Assembly: GCA_026770595.1 (NCBI GenBank)
Contig: MU634380.1
Coordinates: forward strand, 1-12,745
Length of the DNA stretch: 12,745 nt
Direction of reading: 5' to 3'
Source: Ochromonadaceae sp. CCMP2298
Taxonomy: Eukaryota > Sar > Synurophyceae > Ochromonadales > Ochromonadaceae
A program made the position numbers and the translations under genes. Under the pieces are notes generated by a model. It was not told the DNA's origin and did not search any database. It saw nothing but the letters and a program-made list of their open reading frames with translations. Below, piece by piece: positions 1 to 9,364 of this stretch. The stretch's first letter is position 1. The number at the start of each line of letters is the position of its first letter.

Positions 1-450
1 GTGGGGGTCTACACGTGGCAGATCAGCTTCTCGACCAGGCCGTTGCAGGGCCGATTCCCCCTACTAGGCGTGAACAGCGTCGTTAAGGGGTCTGTGGGGG
101 TAGGGGTCAGTACGAAGTGGGCAGGGCCCAATTATATCTTGGGAACCTTCCGCCTGGGCCTACAACTGGGCAGTGGTGTCGCCTACACGGCAGCTCTATC
201 GGCTACCTCGCAGGCAGTGGAGGTGGTGGCTGCGCTGTCCGCACTGGCCTGTGTGAACCCCGCTGACGTTAGTGTCACCAGAGAGGCGGGGGAGGGGGGG
301 GTGGCCTTCAGAGTGACCTTCGCAAACTCCCAGAACTGGGACTTGAACTCCCAGAACTGGGACTCCTTCGACAGACAGGCCTTCGGGCCCCTGCCCCCTA
401 TGCTGATAGACAATAATCTCTCTGCAGAGGGGGTGGCGGCCACGGTCACT
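1..450 (+). other. Protein module block A: WxVTF-type repeats (residues 1-150)
   Basis: The first residues (Y-T-W-Q-I-S-F, W6) are the end of one module. A second runs from about residue 46 (L-G-T-F-R-L) through an Ala-rich helix-like stretch (about 60-80) to F-R-V-T-F at 103-107. The same order (G-G-x-F-x-L, an Ala/Leu-rich 'A..aLe.L' stretch, then W-x-V-T-F) appears in block B at residues 1961-2500, so this is a true repeated unit. I recognise the pattern but cannot assign it to a named family. The copy at 103-107 has F-R in place of the usual W. Confidence 0.55.
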
Positions 451-3400
451 CAACTGGCAGTAGGATCAGCACAAGCCGATCTGCTCACCATCGCAGTAAC
501 AGACTTCGGCTCAGACACGTCCCCCCTCTCCCCCCTCTCCCCCCTCTCCTCCCTAACCCTGCCTATATACATACTGCCAGTGGCGGACCTGCCCCTATTG
601 GAGGTGGTCGGTGGGGGGGGGGTGCAGGTGCAGGAGGACAGCAGTGCGGCGGTGTCTGTACTGCTGACGAGCCTGGACGGCGCGGTAGACAGGGCAGCCT
701 CATTCGAATTCAATGTCACATCGCCCTATGCCACAGTGCTTCTAGGGGGGGCAGAGGGGGTAGAGGTGCGGTACTACTGCGGGGAGGTCCTGCAGACCAC
801 AGAGAGCTCCCTGTGCCCCCCCCCCACCCCCACCCCCCCCACCCGCCTGCAGCTCACGGGCAGCCTGTTATCACTGCAGACAGCCCTGAGTTATATGCTG
901 TACACCCCCCTGCCAGACTTCAGCGGCCCCACTCTCCTGCTGCTGAGTGTGGGCAGGCCTACGGGCCTGGCACGGCGCTCAGTGGCGCTGGAGGTGGCAG
1001 TTGGACCGGTCTACGACCCCCCCGCAGTGCTGCTGGGTAGTTCTAACATGGTCGCGGTGGCGGGTCAAGCGGCGCCCCTGCTTAGCGTACAGGTCTCCGA
1101 CCCCGACTCCCTCTACCTCCCCCCCTCCACCTCCTCCCCCCCCCCTCTCACCGTGACGCTCACACTCACCGCGGGGGATCTTCTAGTGCCCGTGCTGCGC
1201 GAAGCCCTACCCGGGGAGTTCCGGCCCACCCACTGGACCTCAACCCTGTCCCTACCTCGGGACAACGGCCACGCCAAGGTGGTTTTATCGGGCTCAGCGG
1301 GGGCGGTGAACACGTTGCTGCACAGGATGCAGTTCATGGGGGAGGAGAGTGCGGTGCTGACTGTGACCGTCACTTCAGGTTCGGGGTCGGGGTTATCGGG
1401 GGTTATGGGGGCAGGATCGGGATTGGGGGCAGGATTGGGGGGGGGGTCCGGCATAGGTGGCACCGCTACTGCCTCTGCCTCTGTGAGTATCCGCGTCGTC
1501 TCCGCCAGCTCCCAGAGCGACCTGCTGCTATCCCTCGAGTCTGCCTCTATGCAGGAGGACCAGCAGTGGTCCCCCCCCTCACCCATGCTGGCCTACGCGA
1601 AGGGTGCGGCAGAGGGGGTGCTGGAGATTCTGATGCTGTGCGATGCAGGCAATTTGGAGATAAGCCCGGCAGCACTGGACACGCTGGGAGCCCGAGTGGA
1701 GGTGCTGTCGACTGGCAAGATTCTGCACATACGCACCTCCTCACTAAAAGCCATGACCCTGGCCCTGCGGGGGGTGGTCTTTACACCCCCAGTGGACTTC
1801 TGGGGCGGCGTGTCGGTGAGCGTGTCGGCGGTGGCAGATCCGATGGGCGAAAGGGGCGAGCCCTCTATCACCGCTGGGAGCTTTGTGATACTGGTGGTGG
1901 CGGTGGATGATCCCCCTATTATCTCCGTATCCCCTGTGGGGGTGGGGTGGGTGGGGGGGGTGGTGACGGAGGCAAGAAAGCTGCGGCTGTTCTCGGTGAC
2001 AGATGTGGACGACAGCTGCCCCATGAAGGTGGTACTGACCTGCAGTGGGGGGGGGCTGGCCCTCACACCCACCACCACCACACTGCTCTACGCCGTACCC
2101 GATGACGATGCAGATAGCATAGATGCCGATGCCACCTCTACCTCTTTCTCTACCTCTGTGTCATTCATGGCCCCCCCCTCCAACGTCACCCTCCTGCTGG
2201 ACCAGATTCTCTACACCCCCCCTGCGCACTTCAAAGGCACAGTCACCCTCACACTGACAGTCAGCAGTCAGGCGCTGAACGACGACCCCCTCGCGGTGCT
2301 GTCCCTGCCCCCCCACAGGGAGAGGGCCCCTACGGCGCTCTATAGGGCCACCAGTGTGGTTACATCGTCAGTTACTATCTCTGTGGACTCTCCCTCTAGC
2401 ATGCAGTTCTCCTGTGTGGGCGGCGTAACCTCTCTGGAGGATGAGACCTTCAGGGTGGGGGGGGCGTGCTCCCTACTGCTCAGCCTGCAGGATGGGGATG
2501 TGGATGGGGGGGTGGATGGGGGTATGGGTAGTGGGGGTACGGGTAGTGGGGGTATGGGTAGTGGGGGTATGGGTAGTGGGGGCAGGGTGACTCTGTCCGC
2601 AGCTGCCCTAGAGGGGGTGCTGTACGTTACACAGGACGCGGACTTCGGCGAGCACTTGTACACTGTGCTCTCCTCCACCCCCGCCACCCCCGCCACCCCC
2701 GCCACCGCCGCCACCGCCACCGCCACCCCAGCAGGCGTGTCTGAGCTAACTGTGCAGCTGAGCCCACGCCACGTGCAGCTCTTCCTCTCACACCTGACCT
2801 ACTCAGGCGCTGAGGACTACAACGGAGCCGACGCACTCACCCTGTCTGCCTCTTACCAAGACACAGGGGCCGTTTCTACCGTCACTGCCGCCCACACACT
2901 GCCCCTCAGCATAGTGGCGGTTAATGACGCCCCTGTGCTGACTGCCCTCACCCGCCCCTCCGAGCTACTGTCTAGCGAGACTTTGGCGCTGAGCTTCCTG
3001 TCTGTGAGTGATGTAGATATGCATGAAACATCAGAGGCAGAGGGGGGACTGGGGGGGCTGGGGGGGTGGCTAGACCTCACCCTCAGCGCGCACAGGGGCA
3101 CTGTGGAGCTGCTATACGGTATGTATGGCATGGATATGGGCGTGTACATTGCTGACGACGGGATGGTGACTGGACAGGTGCATCTGGTGGGCGCTGATGC
3201 CGCTCTCACGCTGCTGCTGCACTCGGGCGCTGTGCTGTACAGACCCCTCAGTACCACACCCAGCCTCACCTCCAGCCCCACCTCCAGTACCTCTAACCAC
3301 ACACACACTCTGGACTCAATCTTTGTGTCTGTGTCTGACAACGGCTTCTACGGCGTCAACACAGACCACCCCGACTCACCGCAGACAGCCACCCTCACAT

Positions 3401-6400
3401 TGCCTCTAACAGTGATAATGGAGACGCTCAATGTGTCGGTTACAGCGAAGACTGCCTACGGCACAGAGGACGTCCCGCTGCCCCTGAGCCTCACCCTCTC
3501 TACCGGCAGCTACCTCAACCCCACCCTCGCTGTGACTATCCACTCCACCGGGGGGGTATTCCTGTGCCTAAACAACGCCACCCTCACCCAATCAGACCTA
3601 TCAGGGGGGGGGTTCGAGGCGCACTCTGCTGCGGACGGCCTGCATCTGCGCGGGACCGCCCGTCTCGTGCGGCAGGCCCTGCAGTCCCTGCTCTTCCTGC
3701 CCGCGGCTGATGTGAGCCTGTTCGTGCCCTGCACTGTGCGCGTGCTGCACTACCTCGATCACTACCTCGAAAACACAGACACAGAAAACGCAGTAGCGCA
3801 CCCCCTACTGGACCCCCTATCAGGCGTGCACAGCAGTGTGTCCTTTTATGTCTACCTGGCACCAGTCAACGACCCCCCCCAGGTGCGATCACAGCCCCTC
3901 ACAGTGCCGCAGAGCGCCGTCGTGAGGCTAGACGGTGTTACTATAACAGACGTCGATGCGGAGGAGGGGCCCCCCAGAGCTGAGAGGGGCTTCGTCATTG
4001 TGAAGGTCACGGCCCCCTGCGGTGCGGTGTCACTCAAGCAGCCCAGCGCCGCCCTGGTGCGTGCTGCCCTGTCTAGCCCCCATCTCAATGCGACCCTCAC
4101 GTACGTGGGGGAGACGCCCCTGTCCTTCGAGAGTGACCTGTGCCCCCCCGTGGCCACATTATCCCTCTCCCCCCAGTCCCAGTTGGGTACGGGGGTGCTG
4201 CTGGGGTACCGGTCTGTGACGGTCAGCGGGCACCTGTCCCTAGTCAACCTGCTTGTCTCCAGCCTCTCCTACACCGCCCCCCCCACCGCAGGACCCACCC
4301 AGCTGCTGATAGACGTGTCAGACAGGGGCTTCGGCTCCCCCCCCCTCACCTGCAGCCACTCCCTGCCTCTCCTCATATCACCCCTGCCCCGCGCACCCCA
4401 CCTGACGGTGACCGGTCTACGCCCTGCATTCTCCGGAGAGTCTGTGTTCTTCGGCCGGGGCCTGATCGAACTCTCAGCCTACGGGGCCCCTTCGGACCTC
4501 CTCACGCTCAACTTATCCGTAGACCTGCACCTGCCCACCTACCCCCCCGCTGTGCTCTCCCTGCCGCAGCGCTTTGCAGCTTTGGTGGTGGGGAGATACC
4601 AGTCGGGCGCGGCCTTAAGAGGCACGGTGTCGGGGCTGACAGAGGCTGCGGGCGAGGTGGCGGTAGCACTGCCGGAACTGTACCACGGCCTTGTGTCTGT
4701 CACATACACACTGGCCGACGGCGCAACTAGTGCTACTGCCACTGCGCAGGTGCGCGTGTCGCCTGTCAACCACGCACCCACAATAGTCCTCGACGAGGCG
4801 CTGCTGTCTACTCCGGAGGACACCCCCTCTGCAATCCCCTTCACCGTAGAGGACCCAGACGTGACCTTCCTTATGGACTCCGGCTCCCCCATCTACCTCC
4901 GCGCACCCCACACCTGCCACGTGGCCCTAACTGCCGTGTGTAAAAACTGCCATTTCCGGTCCACCTCTAACACCTCAACCGTGACCACTTTGGAGGTCAC
5001 AGACACCCCCGCCGCGGTCAACGCTCTTCTAGCCCAATTGACGCTAGTGGGCGACAAGGACTACTCAGGCAGCGCCTATATCGATGTAACAGTCGCCGAC
5101 TTCGGGCTGCTGGGGACCCCCCCCCTCTCCTACGCAGGCAGGGTGGGGGTGCACATAACGCCTGTGAACGACCCCCCCCTGGTGTCTCTGCCCCTGCCCC
5201 TGCTGCTCACCGAGGAAAACCTCTCCACCTCCATCAGCACGGCGGGTCAGGTAGTCACCCCTTCCAGCCTGTTCGTAGTCGTGTCTGATGCTGACGCTGC
5301 TGCGGATGAGAAAATAACCCTCTCCATCGTGTGTGCGCACTGCGACCTGCAGCTGCTGCCGAGTCACGCGCACATAGAGGTATCGCTGAACGACTCACGA
5401 CGCGCAGGCCCCGGTCTGGGGGGTACAGGGGGTGTGGGTGCAGGGGGGGGCCGTCTACTGGACTCTCTACTGGACTCGACCGTCTCCACTCTGCACTCCA
5501 GTAGCCTGCAAATATCTGCCAATATTCTCAACCTGAACCTGGCGCTGCGGGGCCTGCGCTTGCAAGCCGACCCCTTCTACTCAGGGTCAGATCAGGTGCG
5601 CTTCTCTGTCCTGGACGGGGTAGGTGCCACCTCCGAGGTAGTGCTGGAGGTGGTGGTGAGGGGGGTCAACCACCCCCCACTGATCTCACTGTCAGGGGTA
5701 TTGGGGGTACAGGGGGGGGAGGACGGAGTAGTGTCCATACAGGGTGTGACTGTAAGCGATCCCGATGGTACCCCACTAGAGGTGCTGGTATCCGCCAGTC
5801 ACGGGGGCGTGTTGGAGGTGCAGCAAGTGACCACCTCTGCTGTGCACGTAGACCCCATACAGCTCATCACCACCAACACCACAGGGGGCAACTTCTCCCT
5901 CTCTCTGGACCTGACTGCCTACAGCCTGGGCGTGGCCGTGACCCCCCCTATTCACTTCGACGCGGTGGGGATGCGTTGGGCGGAGCTGGGCACAGAGGGG
6001 GGTGGGGGGGTGGGGGAATCGCTGCAGGCCAAACTGGAAGATCTGTATGCACTGAGGGTGCTGGGGGTCACGGTGTCTGTCACCCTGAGGCACCTAGAGC
6101 TAAGTCCCGATACTGAGGAGTCCCAGTATCGGGACTTGAGCAGCTTTGCAGACTTGCAGAGCCGCACAGGCTCAAGGCAGTGGGAGGTCACCTTCCACAA
6201 TGCAGCTGCCCACTTCCCCCCCCTGCAGGTCCGTCACAACCACCTAACCCTGGGGGCAGAGAAGGCTTCAGTGGAGGTGCAAGTGTCCAACCCAGGAAAC
6301 GCCCTGGGGGGATCTTTCCAGCTAATCCTGGGCGGCGCCTCTACCTCTGACATCCCCTACGATGCGCCAGAAGAGGCCATGGCAGCAGCACTAGAGGCCC

Positions 6401-9364
6401 TGCCCTCCGTCAGAGCAGTGGCTGTCACCCGCACCCCCTCTTTCTCTACCTCCGTGTACAGTGATAGCACAATCGGGGGGCTGGAGAGGGGCTTCAACTG
6501 GCAAGTTACGTTCTTCGCGGTGAACAGCGAGTCCGGGGATGTCCCGCAGATGCGAGCCAATTACTCCCAGCTGACTGGATCCCTGCCCATCACTCTGCCC
6601 AACGGCACTGTTGACACGATCAGAGAGGCAACTGTGGGCATTGAGACGCTGGTGCAGGGTGTGGGGAGACCCAGGGTGCTGCTGCTGCAGAGTCGCGCTA
6701 CCCACTTTGACCAGGTCGTAGAGGTACGCCTCTCCACGGAGGGGTCAGAGGGGGGGCTGGAGTTCTTCCATATAAGGGCCACACGCCCCCATCTCAGCCA
6801 GGTACTCGTGGGCCCCATATTCGCACACACAGTGGCACAGGCAGTCGACGAGATCGGCCACCCCCCCAAGGCTGCGGCGGGCACCCGCAGAGGCGAGTCT
6901 GTGCAGTCCCAGTTCCGGGACAGCGGGTTACTTGCGTCTCTGTCTGCGCCTGTGGGTCCACTGGCGGACGTAAAAGTGTCCAAGCTTTCGGTGGCTGTGG
7001 GCGGCACTGTGCACACCTCATGGCGGATTACCTTCCTACACGCCGACCACGCGAACTGGGAATACGTCACCGTCCCCTCTGCAGTTGACGCTAACTACTC
7101 CACCTCCCCGCTGGATGTGATTCTCGGCCTGGCCTGGGTTCTGCCCACCAGTCGTCTCAACGTCACGACCGCCACCCCCTCTAACGCCATCGGGGGCACC
7201 TTCGGGCTGACCTACGGGGGGGAGAGCGCAGTACTGCAATTCGACGCCTCAGCAGCCCAATTGCAAGCCGCTCTGGAGCAGCTATACAGCGCAGACCCCC
7301 TGTTGGGCCAGGTGGCGGTGCAGCGCAGAGGTCCCTCCCTAGAGGGCGCCTATAGGTGGTACATAGCCTTCACCCAGGACGCAGACTCCCACCTGAGCCC
7401 ACAGATCCCACTGGGCGCCTCTGGGCTGACGGGTGCCGGCTGCTCCATCTCCCTCTCCCTGCTGCGCGGTGCGGTGGGCGGGTACGGCCTCAGGCTGCCC
7501 CAAGCCGTGCCGGGGGTGTCCAACGGCCTGTCGGGGGGGGGGGGCTCTCTGTTCGACTGGCAGACCTCGCTAGTCCTGATCGGCAGTCCTGCCTCCATCA
7601 CCTCAGCGCTCAACACGGTGCAGTACAAACCCGCCGCCGACTGGGCAGGAGAGGTTAAACTCATTCTCAGGGTGAGCGACCTCCCCTCTACCTCTTTCTC
7701 TACCACTACCTCCACCTCTTTCTCTACGGACCCTCAGGGGGCCTCGGCCGTGCTCACAGCCACCATTCTGCCCGCAAACGACCCCCCAGTGCTGCTGTGG
7801 CGCGGTCTGCCCCTGTCTCTGTCTGAGGTGGCGGTATTCGAGGATGCTGATGTGCTCCTGGGGGACGAGGTGCTTTACACACAGAACACACAGAATACGA
7901 ACACACAGAACACACAGAACGCATATACCCAGGACGGCGTCTTTTCCCAGACAGGTGTGGAGGGTGTGCTGGGGGGTGTGGGTGTGGAGGGTGTGGTGGT
8001 GGGGGCACAGGGGCTCACTGACCCCCACAGGGTGGTTACACGTACAGGATTGCAGGTGTCAGACGTGGACATAGACGCGGCCTCGCTCACGATCACCCTC
8101 AAGGTCAGCAGCGGGTCGATCTCAGTGCAGGGGGCCGCCCCTCTGAGAGGCCTCAGTGCCGCCTACGTACTGGAGGTATCCCGACTGTCGGTGGATCTGC
8201 ACCTATCTCGGGGCACGGTTGCCACTGGGGGGGAGTCGCTGGTGCTACGGGGTGACGTCATCTCTCTCAACCAGCAGCTGGCCAGCCTGAGGTACCAAAG
8301 CCCCCTGAATGCTAACGGCTACGACTACATCACGGTCACACTCAGTGACACAGAGGGGGCAGACGGGACAGAGGGGGTGGGGGAGGGGGCAGGGGGGGTT
8401 CTGCGGGTGCGCATTGTGCCCCTCAACGACCCCCCCGTGATCAGCATACAGGGCACAGAGGCAGGCACCCTCTACTCAGACCTAGCCACCTGGGAGGTGC
8501 GTGTCATCGACAGTGTGGAGGACGAGGTGGTGCCACTGGGGACCTACATCGCAATCTCCGACCCCGACCTGGACCCCCACAACTTCATCGGGGAGAGCTT
8601 TGGGGCCGGTCTGGGTCGCATCGACGACTTATTCAGCGAAGACTCCTTCCCCAACACGGTCTTCGCCTCGATCAGCGTAGAGCACGGAACACTCTCCCTG
8701 CCCACCTCGGGCGGCATCTCCTTCCTCGACTCACCCCAGCAGCTCGACCTGATGCTCACCTCCGGACAGTACCCAACCACCCATCTAGGTAAAGGGGGTG
8801 GGGGGTCGGGGGAGGCACACCTATTTGGAGCCTACGTGGACGTGCAGGCAGCCCTGGGATCCCTCCTGTACACACCGGACGCGGACTGGTTTGGCGTGGA
8901 CTTGTTCTCTATCACCCTCAACGATCTAGGCAACCTGGGGGGGGGTCAGCGCACCCTCTCTAGGCAGATACTGCTAGATATAGGGTCAGTGGAGGACGCG
9001 CCGGTCATCATTTTACCCGGTACAATGCAGACAGTGGAGGACACAGTGGGGGTTATAGGCGCAGACTGCTGCAACTGGACCTCCCCCTCCTCCCCCTCCA
9101 TATACAACATCTCCCTCACCAGTGTGCAGATCTCCGACCGCGACGTGAAAACCACCCTCAGCACACGCCGCGCTGTCGTACGCTCAACCCAATCATTCTC
9201 CAACCCCACCACCAACGACCCTCTGTTCAACCGCACCTACACCGACCCGCAGCACCAAGACCTGCGCCAATACATATACGACAGCGATCACACACCCGCC
9301 AATAACTCCTACACAGTCTCTCTCAACGTGTCACACGGCACTCTCACTATCCCCCGCGCCCCAG
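1..9364 (+). CDS. Exon 1 (5' incomplete): bulk of the CSPG/cadherin-like repeat array plus two WxVTF module blocks
   Basis: One exon of over 9.3 kb, residues 1-3121 plus the first base of codon 3122. Order: tail of a W-x-V-T-F module (W6), a full module (about 46-150), then about 12 CSPG-like repeats to residue ~1900. A second module block follows (about 1961-2500), then about four more CSPG-like repeats. The 3' repeat is cut by intron 1 just after its 'H-G-T-L-T-I-P' strand. The frame stays open despite very long C and G homopolymers, for example ten C at 816-825, which argues for real coding and an accurate assembly. Ser/Thr/Gly-rich inserts sit in loops between strands. The reading frame runs on into intron 1 as far as 9405. 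That tail is intron read-through, because an in-phase acceptor restores the repeat pattern at 9519. Coding is secure; the family name is moderately sure. Confidence 0.9.

Larger units (their letters stand above)
583..5700 (+). other. Protein region: CSPG/cadherin-like repeat array, first stretch (about residues 195-1900)
   Basis: Linkers marking repeat ends are A-D-L-P (195-198), Y-D-P-P (338-341), V-D-D-P-P (635-639), V-N-D-A-P (974-978), V-N-D-P-P (1289-1293), V-N-H-A-P (1589-1593), V-N-D-P-P (1722-1726) and V-N-H-P-P (1889-1893). Degenerate linkers lie near 500, 790, 1140 and 1460, so the array has about 12 units. Each unit repeats the order D-x-D, 'hG-x-L', 'L..L.Y.P...F.G', 'V.D.G', then a Val-rich strand before the linker. 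In known CSPG and cadherin-like families this is a beta-sandwich. Unit lengths vary because Gly/Ser/Thr/Pro inserts sit in loops. Confidence 0.7.

Noticed and set aside
1-3. GTG at base 1 as a translation start
   Set aside because: It is the window edge inside an existing domain (Y-T-W-Q-I-S-F follows at once). There is no sign of a 5' untranslated region or signal peptide.
1507-1521. Further copies of the palindrome at TCCCAG sites 1510-1515 and 6565-6570
   Set aside because: TCCCAG is present and in frame, but no complementary GGGA arm follows, so these may be ordinary Ser-Gln codons.
1593-2081. Long reverse-strand open frames here and elsewhere (such as 1113-1586, 2853-3341, 6561-7070, 10309-10905, 11439-12050)
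   Set aside because: They mirror the GC-rich, biased codons of the + strand gene, are Pro/Arg/Ser/Thr-rich without domain patterns, and overlap the well-supported repeat protein.
2509-2583. CRISPR array or regulatory direct repeats
   Set aside because: Units are contiguous with no spacers, keep the coding frame and encode a Gly/Ser linker.
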